Assembly: GCF_963665245.1 (NCBI RefSeq)
Contig: NZ_OY762269.1
Coordinates: 806,001 to 870,000 of the forward strand
Length of the DNA stretch: 64,000 bases
Direction: 5' to 3'
Source: an uncultured Paludibaculum sp.
GTDB taxonomy: Bacteria > Acidobacteriota > Terriglobia > Bryobacterales > Bryobacteraceae
Positions 53,443-62,930 of the stretch are shown piece after piece; the stretch's first letter is position 1, and every line of letters begins with the position of its first letter. Below the pieces are notes generated by a model. The model had not been told where the DNA came from. It made no database searches and worked only from the letters and a program-made list of their open reading frames with translations. Made by a program: the position numbers and the translations under genes.

Positions 53443-56400
53443 ATGTCGAAAGCTCACCAGCTAGTGCTCGCCCTCGTCGCCGCAGTGGCCATCGCCCATG
53501 CTCAATCCAGTTCAGGAACCATTCTCGGAACGGTCCGCGACAGCCAGGACGCGGTGATTCCGGGGGCGGTTGTTACCATCACCGACATCGCCAAGAAGAC
53601 TACGCGGACGTTCACGACCAGCGCGGCCGGCGAATACGTCGTGCCCTTCCTTGATCCCGGCCAATACGCGATTTCGGTCGAGGCGGCCGGTTTCAGGAAA
53701 TCGACCCAGTCCGGCCTGACCTTACGGGTGGCGGACCGGCTTACGCTCGATTTCCACCTGGAGATTGGCCAACTAGTCGATCAGGTTACGGTGGAAGCAG
53801 TGACGCCGCTGGTCAACGCGGTGACGAACACGCTGGGACAGGTGGTGGAGAATCGGCGGATTGTCGATCTTCCGCTCAACGGCAGGGAACCCTTTGCGCT
53901 GGCGACGCTGGCGCCGGGCGTGTTGCCGACACCGAACAACACCGCGCAGCACCAGGGCGGATCGGTCCCGAGCATCAGCGGCGCGGCAAACTTTACGAGT
54001 GAGGTCACGATTGACGGCATTCCGAATACGGCGCCGCGCAATCAGGGCCGGTTCAACTTTCTCATCTACACGCCTTCGGTCGATGCGGTGAGCGAGTTCA
54101 AGGTGCAGACGAACTCGATGAGCGCCGAGTATGGCCGGTTCAACGGCGGTGTAATCAGCGTGGTGACGAAGTCGGGCACGAACGAGCTGCACGGCACGGC
54201 GTACGAGTTTCACCGCAACTCCTATTTCGACGCCAACACCTTCTTCAACAACCGGGCGGGCATCCCGTTGGGCGCGCTACGCCGGAATCAGGTGGGCGGC
54301 GCGATTGGCGGGCCGGTGATCCTGCCGAAGATCTACAACGGCCGCGACCGGACCTTCTTCTTCTTCGACTACGAGGCGTTTCGAGAGAGCACGGTGGCCT
54401 CGGCCACCTATACGGTGCCGACCGCCCTGGAGCGGACGGGCGACTTTTCGAAGACGGTGAACGCCGCCGGCGCGGCGGTCCTCCTGTATGACCCGACGAC
54501 CACGCGGGTGGGCTCGAGCGGGGCGCTGATGCGGGATCCCTTCCCGGGCAATGTGATTCCCACGGACCGAATCAACACCGTTGGGAAGAATCTCGCGAAT
54601 TTCTATCCGCTGCCCACCAACAGCAGGCTGACTGCGAACCTGGACATTGGCGCGGCGCGCGTCAACCGCGACGATACGTTCGACATCCGCATCGACCACT
54701 ACATCGGATCGAGCCACAAGATCTTCGGGCGCGTGTCGCGGCAGGAGCCGTTCACGGGCGAGCCGAACTACTTCAACAACATTGCGAACCCCGGCAATCC
54801 ATCGCTCACACAGCACAGGCGTTCAGCGGCGCTGCAGGATATCTGGACGCTGACGCCGACGACAATCGTCAATTTCAACTACGGACTGTCGCGGCAGTAC
54901 GGCACGCGCACGGCCTGGGGTGACGGCTATGACATCACGCAACTGGGCTTTCCGGCCAACTTCCGCGCCAACCAGCAGGTGAGCGCACTGCCCACGGTCT
55001 CCGTCAGCGGCTTCACCGGCCTGGGGAACGGCAACCAGAACTACAGCTCGCAGATGTCGCACATCCTGCAGGCGACCGTGACACGCATTCAGGGCTCGCA
55101 CACGTTGAAGGCGGGCGCCGACTATCGTGTCTACCTCGACAACCAGTTGCAGAATCCTTCCGCGCAGGGCAGCCTGTCCGTCAGTTCGGCCTGGACGCAG
55201 GGCCCGAATCCGAATCAGGCCAGCAGCACCGCCGGGAATGGTATCGCCTCGCTCCTGCTTGGCATTCCCAGTGGCTCGCTGGTCAACCAGCCAGCCATCG
55301 CGTCCGCGAGCAGGTACTGGGCCGGGTTCGTTCAGGACGACTGGAGGCTGAGCCGCAACCTGACTTTGAATCTGGGTCTGCGGTATGAAGTCAATGTCCC
55401 TCGTACGGAGCGCTTTGACCGCATCAGCATCTTCGACGTCAGCGCGGCATCGCCCATCGCCGCCCAGGTGCCCTCCTTGCCGGGGCTGCGCGGCGCCATG
55501 GCCTTCCGCGACGGTGACAATCGCCAACTGATCCCGGCTGACAAGAACAACTGGGCACCGCGGTTTGGCTTCGCTTATCAGATGACCAAGAATATGGTCA
55601 TTCGCGGCGGATACGGCCTCTTCTTCGGCCTGTCCTCAACGGATGCCGCGGGTGCGGCGGGCGGCTTTGTGGATGGCTTCCAGGCGACCACCAGTATTGT
55701 GACTTCCCTGGATGGAACCACGCCCATCGCCAGTCTCTCGAACCCATTTCCCAACGGATTCAATCAGCCTCTGTCGCGCGGTCAACTGACAGCGAGCTCG
55801 CTGCTCGGTCAATCGAATACGTCCGGCCTGCTATCCTTGGCGACTCCGTACTTCCAGCAGTGGAACTTCTCGGTGCAAAGATCGCTGGGGCAGAACCTGA
55901 TTACCGAGATCGCCTATACGGCCAACAAAGGCACTCATGTGCCGTATACCAACTTCAATCCGAATGTGCTGACGCAGGCGCAGAACGCACTGGGAACGGT
56001 GAACCAGCAACTGGTGGCCAATCCGTTCTACGGCATCATCACGGATCCGACCAGTTCGCTGTCGCTGGCTACGGTGCAGAGAGGACAATTGCTCAAGCCC
56101 TACCCGCAGTATGGGTCGATCAATCTGGTCAATCCGTCGATCGGCAACTCCAATTACCACTCGTTGCAGGCCCGCGTGGAGAAGCGGTTCAGCAAGGGCT
56201 ACACGCTGCTAGCGGCCTATACGTGGTCAAAGAACATTACTGACTTTTCCAACGCGGCTGTTGGCTCCACAACGGGCGTGATGGATCCTTACAACCTGCG
56301 GCTGGAGCGGTCTTTGGATTCGCAGGATGTGCCCCATCGCCTTGTGGTGAGCGGCGTGTATGAGTTGCCTTTCGGCCGGGGGCGGTGGCTGGGCGCGCAC

Positions 56401-56859
56401 TGGAACCGCGGCGTCGACATGATCTTCGGCGGGTGGCAGTTGAACGGTATTGCCAGCTTTCAGAAGGGTGAACCGCTGGTGATGAGCGCCATCAGTGGAT
56501 CGCGGCCGATCCGCCTGCAGCAGAGCGGCGAACTGAGTGGCTCGACTCAGAGCCGGCTGCTGCGTTACTTCGACACCACGGCCTTTGCGGTACCCGCGGC
56601 GTTCACTTATGGCAACAGCTCCCGCACCGCGCCAGATCTGCGCGGCCCAGGCATGGCGAACTACGACCTCTCTTTGTTCAAGACATTCGCGATCTATGAA
56701 CGGCTGAAGGCCCAGCTCCGGTTCGAGACGTTCAACACCATGAACCGGGTGTGGTTCGGCATGCCGAGCACGTCCATCGGCTCGACCAGCGCGGGCGTCA
56801 TCAGTAGCCAGGCCAATTCGCCGCGGCAGCTACAACTGGCCCTGAAGTTCCTGTTCTAA
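53443..56859 (+). CDS. Oar-like TonB-dependent receptor 3 with carboxypeptidase-regulatory domain
   Basis: A 1138-residue outer-membrane receptor with a signal peptide of about 20 residues (LALVAAVAIAHAQ). It has a carboxypeptidase-regulatory domain (SGTILGTVRDSQDAVIPGAV, about 22-105), a plug (TSEVTIDGIPNTAPRNQ) and a barrel ending LQLALKFLF with terminal Phe. It is directly under a promoter with two GntR operators and is followed after 15 bp by a sialidase-like gene. It probably brings in, or binds, the glycan whose product induces the regulon; this is inference. Confidence 0.92.
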   Translation: MSKAHQLVLALVAAVAIAHAQSSSGTILGTVRDSQDAVIPGAVVTITDIAKKTTRTFTTSAAGEYVVPFLDPGQYAISVEAAGFRKSTQSGLTLRVADRLTLDFHLEIGQLVDQVTVEAVTPLVNAVTNTLGQVVENRRIVDLPLNGREPFALATLAPGVLPTPNNTAQHQGGSVPSISGAANFTSEVTIDGIPNTAPRNQGRFNFLIYTPSVDAVSEFKVQTNSMSAEYGRFNGGVISVVTKSGTNELHGTAYEFHRNSYFDANTFFNNRAGIPLGALRRNQVGGAIGGPVILPKIYNGRDRTFFFFDYEAFRESTVASATYTVPTALERTGDFSKTVNAAGAAVLLYDPTTTRVGSSGALMRDPFPGNVIPTDRINTVGKNLANFYPLPTNSRLTANLDIGAARVNRDDTFDIRIDHYIGSSHKIFGRVSRQEPFTGEPNYFNNIANPGNPSLTQHRRSAALQDIWTLTPTTIVNFNYGLSRQYGTRTAWGDGYDITQLGFPANFRANQQVSALPTVSVSGFTGLGNGNQNYSSQMSHILQATVTRIQGSHTLKAGADYRVYLDNQLQNPSAQGSLSVSSAWTQGPNPNQASSTAGNGIASLLLGIPSGSLVNQPAIASASRYWAGFVQDDWRLSRNLTLNLGLRYEVNVPRTERFDRISIFDVSAASPIAAQVPSLPGLRGAMAFRDGDNRQLIPADKNNWAPRFGFAYQMTKNMVIRGGYGLFFGLSSTDAAGAAGGFVDGFQATTSIVTSLDGTTPIASLSNPFPNGFNQPLSRGQLTASSLLGQSNTSGLLSLATPYFQQWNFSVQRSLGQNLITEIAYTANKGTHVPYTNFNPNVLTQAQNALGTVNQQLVANPFYGIITDPTSSLSLATVQRGQLLKPYPQYGSINLVNPSIGNSNYHSLQARVEKRFSKGYTLLAAYTWSKNITDFSNAAVGSTTGVMDPYNLRLERSLDSQDVPHRLVVSGVYELPFGRGRWLGAHWNRGVDMIFGGWQLNGIASFQKGEPLVMSAISGSRPIRLQQSGELSGSTQSRLLRYFDTTAFAVPAAFTYGNSSRTAPDLRGPGMANYDLSLFKTFAIYERLKAQLRFETFNTMNRVWFGMPSTSIGSTSAGVISSQANSPRQLQLALKFLF

Positions 56860-56874
56860 TCGGATCAACGCACC

Positions 56875-58689
56875 ATGACCAGACGAGACCTATTCGCCGT
56901 CGGCGCAATGCTGGCAGCCCCTGTTTACGCCGCCGAAGCCGGCCAGCCGGACTGGCGCAACGTGAAGCAAGGATGGCAGATCCCTCGGGAGGGCTACAGC
57001 GACCAGCCTTACGTGGTGGTGACGCGCGACGGCAACTGGCTGTGCGTGCTGACGACCGGCCGCGGAGTGGAGGGCGAGCCCGGCCAGCACATCATCTCGA
57101 CGATCAGTACGGACCAGGGACACACCTGGTCCGCACCGATCGACATTGAACCGGCGGACGGGCCGGAGGCGTCGTGGGTGATGCCGTTCATTGCTCCAGG
57201 CGGCCGGGTATACGTCTTCTATACCTACAACTCAGAGAATCTACGGCTGGACACGCGCAGCAACAATCCGAAGGTGGGGCGGCGCGTGGATACCCTCGGG
57301 AAGTACGCGTACAAGTATTCGGACGATCACGGCCACACCTGGTCGAAGGAGCGGTATTACATCCCGATGCGGCCGATGCGCATCGACCGGGAGAATGCAT
57401 GGGAAGGCAAGCTCATGTACTTCTGGGGCGTGGGCAAACCCATCCTGACCAGCAAGAAGGAGATGATCTTCGGGTACGCCAAGGTGGGGAAGTGGGGCGA
57501 TCCCGGCGGTATGGTGACGTCGCAGGGCGTCTTCCTGAAGAGCTCGAACATCGCCACGGAGAAGGATCCGGCGAAACTGCACTGGGAGCTGCTGCCCGAG
57601 GGCGACGAGGGGCTGCGGGCGCCGAAGAATCCGGTGTCGGACGAAGCGAATCTGGTCGAGCTGAGCGACGGGAGCTTGTACTGCACGTACCGCAGCATCG
57701 ATGGATACAACTGCGCGGCCTATAGCCGGAACGGAGGCAAGACGTGGACTCCGCCGGGTTATGCGACGTATACGCCTGGCGGCCGGCCGATCAAGCATCC
57801 GCGCGCGGCGAACTTTGTCCGCAAGTTCAGTAATGGCAAGTTCCTGCTCTGGTTCCACAACCATGCCGGGGAAGCCGTGATGGGGCAGAAGTGGCCTTAC
57901 TACACGGGTCGCAATCCGGGCTGGATTACGGGCGGCGTGGAGAAGAATGGTTTCATTCATTGGAGCCAGCCGGAGATTCTGCTGTATGACGACAACCCGG
58001 ATACGCGCATCAGCTATCCGGATTTTGTCGAAGACAAAGGGCATTACTACATTACGGAGACCGTGAAGACGTACGCGCGGGTGCATCCCATCGACCAGAC
58101 TCTGCTGGACGGGCTCTGGAATCAGTTCAACAACAAGTCGGTGGCGAAGGCAGGGCTTGTCGCCGTGGGCGCCGCGGGGGCCACGACCGTGGCGATGCCC
58201 AAGCTGGCTGATCTGTCGAAGGGCGGCGGATTCACGCTGGAGTTCTGGCTGCGGCTGAGTGAACTCTCGGATGGACAGGTTCTGTTCGACACAATGACGG
58301 ACGCGGGTCAGGGTGTTTCAGTGAAGACAACCGACCGGTTTACCCTGGCCCTGACGCTGAGCGACGGACGCACGCGGGCGAGTTGGGACAGTGATCCCGG
58401 GACTCACTCTGGCACGTTGCGCTCCGGTGTGTGGCAGCATGTTGTGTTTGTCGTCGATGGCGGGCCGCGCATCATCTCGGTGGTAACCGACGGCATCCTC
58501 AACGACGGTGGTACGGTGCGGGACTACGGCTGGGGGCGATTCCCAGCGGAACTCGGCGATGTGAATGGGCTGCCGGCGGCTCGTGTGGGTGCGAAGGTCT
58601 TTGGGCAGATCCGCAAGCTGAGGATCTACGACCGCTATCTGCGCACATCGGAGGCCGTGGGCAATTTCCAAGCCGGCCTAGAAGCGTAA
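56875..58689 (+). CDS. Tat-exported sialidase-like protein with C-terminal LamG-type domain
   Basis: A 604-residue protein with a twin-arginine leader (MTRRDLFAVGAMLAAP). A sialidase/BNR propeller covers about residues 25-420, with Asp boxes STDQGHTWSAP, SDDHGHTWSKE and SRNGGKTWTPP. A C-terminal concanavalin-like LamG module (about 435-600: GGFTLEFWLRLSELSDGQVL, then KLRIYDRYLRTSEAVGNF) probably binds glycan. It is cotranscribed with receptor 3. Together with the 48868 sialidase it implies that acidic glycans are trimmed outside the cytoplasm. Confidence 0.85.
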   Translation: MTRRDLFAVGAMLAAPVYAAEAGQPDWRNVKQGWQIPREGYSDQPYVVVTRDGNWLCVLTTGRGVEGEPGQHIISTISTDQGHTWSAPIDIEPADGPEASWVMPFIAPGGRVYVFYTYNSENLRLDTRSNNPKVGRRVDTLGKYAYKYSDDHGHTWSKERYYIPMRPMRIDRENAWEGKLMYFWGVGKPILTSKKEMIFGYAKVGKWGDPGGMVTSQGVFLKSSNIATEKDPAKLHWELLPEGDEGLRAPKNPVSDEANLVELSDGSLYCTYRSIDGYNCAAYSRNGGKTWTPPGYATYTPGGRPIKHPRAANFVRKFSNGKFLLWFHNHAGEAVMGQKWPYYTGRNPGWITGGVEKNGFIHWSQPEILLYDDNPDTRISYPDFVEDKGHYYITETVKTYARVHPIDQTLLDGLWNQFNNKSVAKAGLVAVGAAGATTVAMPKLADLSKGGGFTLEFWLRLSELSDGQVLFDTMTDAGQGVSVKTTDRFTLALTLSDGRTRASWDSDPGTHSGTLRSGVWQHVVFVVDGGPRIISVVTDGILNDGGTVRDYGWGRFPAELGDVNGLPAARVGAKVFGQIRKLRIYDRYLRTSEAVGNFQAGLEA

Positions 58690-58712
58690 AGTGTCCGGGT
58701 GCCTGCGGGCGG

Positions 58713-58744
58713 GTGCCCGGAGGAGTCCCGAGGGCTCCGGGCAC
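58713..58744 (+). terminator. Stem-loop after sialidase operon
   Basis: GTGCCCGGAG (58713-58722) and CTCCGGGCAC (58735-58744) form a perfect 10-bp stem with a 12-nt loop, 24 bp after the sialidase stop. No T-run follows, so it may protect or end the transcript. Confidence 0.55.
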
Positions 58745-58880
58745 CGAATCGTGAGATCGAGCGGTTTGGATTTCAAAGATCGAGGTGGCAGCGAAGTCAT
58801 CCTCCCGGATGCGCCGCGCCCTGAGTACGCGGATTTTCAGGTTGCCGATGCGGATCTTCCGCTGTCAGCCTTCAGAGTGT

Positions 58881-59375
58881 GATGGCTTCGTTTGGTGACC
58901 AGCGTGAATCACGAAAGGCAGTGTTGGCTTTGATCCCTCGGGCGCAGTGGATTGCGCCTGGCCTCGGGCGGCAGTCGGAAGCCGATGGCTTCGTTTGGTG
59001 AGTGGGGTAAGCTCTGGCGGTTGGGCGTTGGCTTTGATCCCACGGGCGCAGTGGATTGCACCTGGCCCCGAGCGGCATTCGGAAGCTGGTGGCTTCGTTT
59101 GGTGAGTGGGGTAAGTTCTGGCGGTTGGACGTTGGCTTTGATCCCTCGGGCGCAGTGGATTGCACCTGGCCTCGAGCGGCGTTCGGAGGCCGATGGCTCC
59201 GTTTGGTGAGTGGAGTAAGTTCTGGCGGTTGGCGTTGGCTTTGATCCCACGGGCGCAGTGGTTTGCACCTTGCCTTGAGCGGCGTTCGGAGGCCGACGGC
59301 TTCGTTTGGCAAGCGATGTCCACCTTGCTGGCTGGTGTTGGCTTTGATCCCGCTGCAGCGGTGGTTTCCAAGTTG
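58881..59375. repeat. Five tandem copies of a 103-104 bp repeat
   Basis: The phrase GATGGCTTCGTTTGG or close variants begins copies at 58881, 58984, 59088, 59192 and 59295. TTGGCTTTGATCCC recurs at 58924, 59028, 59132, 59235 and 59338. Periods are 103 or 104 bp, not a multiple of three, so overlapping open frames on the minus strand rotate between copies and are not convincing protein genes. The middle copies are most alike; the outer copies diverge. Confidence 0.85.
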
Positions 59376-60414
59376 GGTTTGCGGTGTAGACCTTGGGTGC
59401 CCCCTTTTCCGAGCCTCGCCGGGTCGACCAGCGTGTCGGCCCGCCGGATTGCCGTTCCTCTGTTCTCGTTCATCCTTATTCACCTCGCTGTGAGTTGTAC
59501 ACGGGCGCACCAAGCGATTTTGCGGGTTTCGGCTGTAAGCGGCTGATTCCAGGGCGAAGATAGTTTCCTATTTCGTGAACCGCGCTCGGTGGAGGGAGTA
59601 AAACGGCGGAGAAGTGCGGCGCTTCGAGGTGGCCGACCGAACGTTTTGATGGTCTGGCTTTGGCGAATCGGGATTGGTTGTGTTGTCAGGTTGACGGGGT
59701 TCCGGTACTCGATCGTCGAGTCCCGCCCCGACGGCTGAATCAACTGCCCAGCGAGCTACTGGGAGCGGGGCGCCTCTGTTGCCGAGGTCTCGACCGGTCG
59801 TACACCACGATCTGCGTCGATGGTGCGGACGCGTTCCGTTGCGCTGTTGACGTGCGCAGCGATGATGCGCCCCAGTGGCATTTGCGGCGCCGGGAATCAG
59901 GACTGTCTGGGATGGGTATGCTCGCATTGGAGGGCGGTGGCGCGGGGCATGTCATTGATGCCGTGCGGCTTATGTGTCCTACGAGGCAGCAGCGCGGATC
60001 CACTGTGAACGTAGGTGGCGCTTGGGTTCGGCGCTCCGTATCTCCAGTAAGTCACTTTTTTTCATGATGTTAAGAGTTGGGACGAGTCAGGCCGTCCCGT
60101 TCCCGCCGTTCCCAGTTTCCACAGGCTGCCCCAGTTTCCAGTTTGACGACCCATTTTGACCCATCTTCATAACCGACGCGAAACTAGCGGAGCCACAGAT
60201 GCCAAGAAGGCATCTTACGGAATCGCTGGTGCCCTTACGAAAGTGCTGGACAGGGACAACGGGTCGAACTACAATGGGGAAGAAAGGGAGAATCCGCGAG
60301 AGCAGTACAGCGCTAGCCATTCAGCTCGCAAAGAAAGCCCACATTCTACGTTGCCCTAGATCGCACGGTGATTCAAGCAAATCTGTTAATATGATTGGGT
60401 TTGCGAGAGACTCA
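59376..60414. other. Gene-free stretch after the tandem repeats
   Basis: About 1.04 kb without a supportable gene. Only short frames with no ribosome-binding site or family resemblance occur on either strand. Composition changes from GC-rich to AT-richer near 60030. It is probably the junction between the conserved chromosome and accessory DNA. Confidence 0.5.
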
Positions 60415-61266
60415 ATGCAATGTCCAGTGTGCGGCAATCCTGACATCAGAGATTACGACCGAAACTGCGCGGGTTGTGACGCTCATGTAGGTTACCCCAA
60501 CGTTCGCACGGCTGAAAGACCCGAAGAACGAGCAGCACTTGAGCTGCGACTGGCCGAAGCTCAAGCTGCTGCTGCTACAAGCGGATGTTCTGATACGCTT
60601 AGTCGCTTTCAGGCTGCCGTGCGTGGCTCGAAGGCTGTTTTATGCCGTTCGATTCAACAGGTCTTGGAGTTACTATCTAGCGATAACGTCCTGTGGGTGT
60701 CTTTCTACGGGCAGGTAGACGCTGGAATTCGACGCCCGGAGACTACATTGATCGAGCGGGAGCGACTAATTGCCGACGATCTCTTGTTTCCACATTATCG
60801 GAAGGAAATTCGTTTCGCCGCGCTTTCTCTCGATGGAGAAGGCGTGAGATTTTATGGAAAATGCTCTGTTGTGTTGAGCGAAGCTCGAATACAGTCGAGG
60901 TCGACTGTGTTTGAGAAGAACTCGGTAGATTTCTGCAAAGAACATAATTTTGTACTCTCGCCCGGCTACCGCGCGACTTGGGAAGAAAAGGATAAACTCG
61001 CGGCGGCAAAATACTACAAGAACCTTCGGTCTAATTCGGAGAATCACGAGTTTTCTAGGATTTTGCTAAGAAACGAGTCATCGGCTCCTGATTTTATTGA
61101 AGTTCATATTTACGGGCCAATACACCGCTTGGCAATCGATACCATCGTAATAGAAGGCCCTCTGGATTCGGTTGACGAAGTGCTCTTGATTGAGATAGAG
61201 CGCAAGGCTTCTGAAATCGGTGTCGAAGTGATTCGCCGACAACCAGTGCGAGGAATATTGAGATGA
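60415..61266 (+). CDS. Zinc-ribbon protein of unknown function (accessory gene A)
   Basis: From the ATG at 60415 (GAGAG upstream) the protein is 283 residues; the frame opens earlier, with another ATG at 60391. The N-terminus has two CxxC pairs (CPVC then CAGC within residues 3-21), a likely zinc ribbon. After a short Ala-rich helix comes a domain with VLWVSFYGQVDAGIR, EIRFAALSLDGEGVRFYGK, QSRSTVFEKNS and PGYRATWEEKDKLAAAKYYK. I do not recognise a characterised family; the alternating strands and Arg/Ser/Glu residues vaguely recall ADP-ribosyltransferase-like folds, but this is weak. It overlaps the next gene by 4 nt. Confidence 0.6.
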   Translation: MQCPVCGNPDIRDYDRNCAGCDAHVGYPNVRTAERPEERAALELRLAEAQAAAATSGCSDTLSRFQAAVRGSKAVLCRSIQQVLELLSSDNVLWVSFYGQVDAGIRRPETTLIERERLIADDLLFPHYRKEIRFAALSLDGEGVRFYGKCSVVLSEARIQSRSTVFEKNSVDFCKEHNFVLSPGYRATWEEKDKLAAAKYYKNLRSNSENHEFSRILLRNESSAPDFIEVHIYGPIHRLAIDTIVIEGPLDSVDEVLLIEIERKASEIGVEVIRRQPVRGILR

Positions 61267-62018
61267 AGGCAATTCTTTCTGGCCAGGCCGGCGTGGTTGT
61301 CGTACAGGATGGCTCAACATGCTGGTCGCGGCGCGTTCGTGATGATCAGTACAACGAATGCAGGCTTGAGGATATACCATTTCTTTTCGCAGATTGCTAC
61401 GACCTTATGTCTGTCGCTTCGACCTCGCCAGCACAAGCTTTCAGAGTCTTGGAAAATGAATGGACACACGACCGTGCGCTCCAGCTTGTACTGATCCTTC
61501 TGGATTCCGATGCACACCTGCGCGCGAGGAATATGGCGGCTAGCGGACTTGAAAAACTATTTTCAAAAGAAACAGCACAGCAGTTTGTTTTGCATCGTCT
61601 CTATGCCTATCCGCTCCCGAAAGGAGCCGATCTGATTGGCGCTCTGGAATTTTGCGCAAGGGAATCTTGTAGAATTGCACGCGATCTACTGTTCACGCTC
61701 AGGGATGATCAGCAGAACATTGTTGCAGTGAGAGAGCATTGGAATCGCTTGAGTCCGGAACTATTCTCCACGAGCAGTGAAAAGTCTCTGCTGGAACAAA
61801 TCGCCATTGAGGAAGGTTTCTTCTATGGTTTGTCTTCAAGCAAGAGTCGCCTTCTGGGAGAGATGATCTCTCAATGGGTGAGCAATCCAAGACTGAGGGG
61901 GTTTGGAAATCGCAAGTATATCATAGAGATATGGGCAAAACCGTTCCTCTCGCGCCCAAAGGAGCCTACTCGAGAGCAACAACTGGACTTGTTCAAAGAG
62001 GGTACTCAGGGAAATTGA
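61263..62018 (+). CDS. Helical protein coupled to gene A (accessory gene B)
   Basis: A 251-residue protein whose ATG overlaps the gene A stop by 4 nt, so the two are translated together. The N-terminal 50 residues are beta-like (KAILSGQAGVVVVQDGSTCW). The rest appears alpha-helical, with repeats reminiscent of HEAT-type helices (ALQLVLILLDSDAHLRARNMAASGL split over two helices). No signal peptide or catalytic motif is visible. Possible roles are an immunity or scaffold partner for gene A. No known homologue is recognised. Confidence 0.55.
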   Translation: MKAILSGQAGVVVVQDGSTCWSRRVRDDQYNECRLEDIPFLFADCYDLMSVASTSPAQAFRVLENEWTHDRALQLVLILLDSDAHLRARNMAASGLEKLFSKETAQQFVLHRLYAYPLPKGADLIGALEFCARESCRIARDLLFTLRDDQQNIVAVREHWNRLSPELFSTSSEKSLLEQIAIEEGFFYGLSSSKSRLLGEMISQWVSNPRLRGFGNRKYIIEIWAKPFLSRPKEPTREQQLDLFKEGTQGN

Positions 62019-62465
62019 TCGGCCGCCGAGACGCGTTGCATTTTTCCTGGACCGTCAAGTGCAAGCGGGACGGCTTGAGAGTCTATCGGAGTGAGTTTCC
62101 GAGCAAGACCCAGCCTGGACGCCGCGATGCCACATCTGGTATGCCACTTAGGCGCGAATCTGCTGTCGAGGCTTCTTTCCGCGTGGTTGTGGCTTGAAAT
62201 GTATCGGATTCTTGATGAATTCTGCCTATAATGTGTCCACTTCCCGGCACCACTGCCCCGTGGTGTGCCAGTGAGTTGGCTCCCGCCAGGGGCCTTGAGG
62301 TGTCGCAAGCGAGATGGTGAACTAGTCGAATCCACGGGGAATGGGCATGGCTGTCCGGGGCAGAATACCAGAGTGGATTGTCAGCGAAAGGATGGCAAAA
62401 AGCGGGAGTGACAAGTCAGGATATCCCGACCTCGCACATCGGGCGTGACTCGAGCTCAAGAGGGG
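62019..62465. other. Intergenic region with possible 5' fragment of a group II intron
   Basis: No protein gene fits here. A GTGTG at 62263-62267 followed by GC-rich paired segments and GGTGTCGCAAGCGAGATGG (about 62299-62317) resembles the 5' end and domain I of bacterial group II introns, which start GTGYG. No reverse transcriptase frame or domain V follows before 62466, so it would be a truncated remnant. This assignment is from memory of intron sequence style and is uncertain. Confidence 0.3.
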
Positions 62466-62930
62466 TCATCGCTTATTCTGTGTTCGATCTTTATCTTGGT
62501 TTGCAACTACGCTGATCGTCTCGTGCGTTCGCTCATTGTCAATGAGTGCGCGGAGTTTCTCGAGTAGCATTTGTCTGTTCGAAAATCTTCGCATCGATCC
62601 GCGTGGGACGCTGAATCGCTCCGTAGCTATGTACTCTAGGTCTCTCCGTGTAATCGACGATTCATTTACTAGCTTCTCTATCTCGCTTAGCGGGGACTTG
62701 CTTAATTCACCGAGATTAAGAACGCCTATCGATGGCGTAAGCTCAGTGGGGTGTTTTGTGCGCTCCTCAAGAAGGCGCCTGAGGTCCCCAGACTCCAAAA
62801 AATCAAGGAGTATCGCAAACTCCCTGAGGATATGCGGGGCGCATTGTGCGGCCACCAGTGTCCCGTAATGAGCGGTCAACACTCTCAGTAGGCTCGTTGT
62901 CTCTTTGTTATGAACTGGCTTGTCAGTCAT
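62466..62930 (-). CDS. Small partner protein of the ParA-like ATPase
   Basis: The ATG at 62930 overlaps the ParA stop (ATGA) and gives a 154-residue protein; the longer frame to 63026 lies wholly within the ParA gene. The protein appears largely alpha-helical, with LREFAILLDFLESGDLRRLL and charged C-terminal helices (RQMLLEKLRALIDNER). There is no ParB/CopG-like helix-turn-helix that I can recognise. Tight coupling suggests that it is the ParA partner or adaptor, perhaps DNA- or cargo-binding. Function unknown. Confidence 0.65.
   Translation of the reverse strand: MTDKPVHNKETTSLLRVLTAHYGTLVAAQCAPHILREFAILLDFLESGDLRRLLEERTKHPTELTPSIGVLNLGELSKSPLSEIEKLVNESSITRRDLEYIATERFSVPRGSMRRFSNRQMLLEKLRALIDNERTHETISVVANQDKDRTQNKR

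Noticed and set aside
58881..59375. CRISPR array
   Set aside because: Repeats are tandem over the whole 103-104 bp unit with no unique spacers, and no cas genes are present.
58872..59513. Minus-strand frames encoding repeated QSQRxxxxTP...TKP peptides
   Set aside because: They arise from the 103-104 bp tandem repeat. The period shifts frame in every copy and three frames look equally open, so a real protein is unlikely.
62220..62340. tRNA or other small structured RNA gene
   Set aside because: The GC-rich stems do not form a cloverleaf and no T-loop TTCGAAT-like sequence is positioned correctly.
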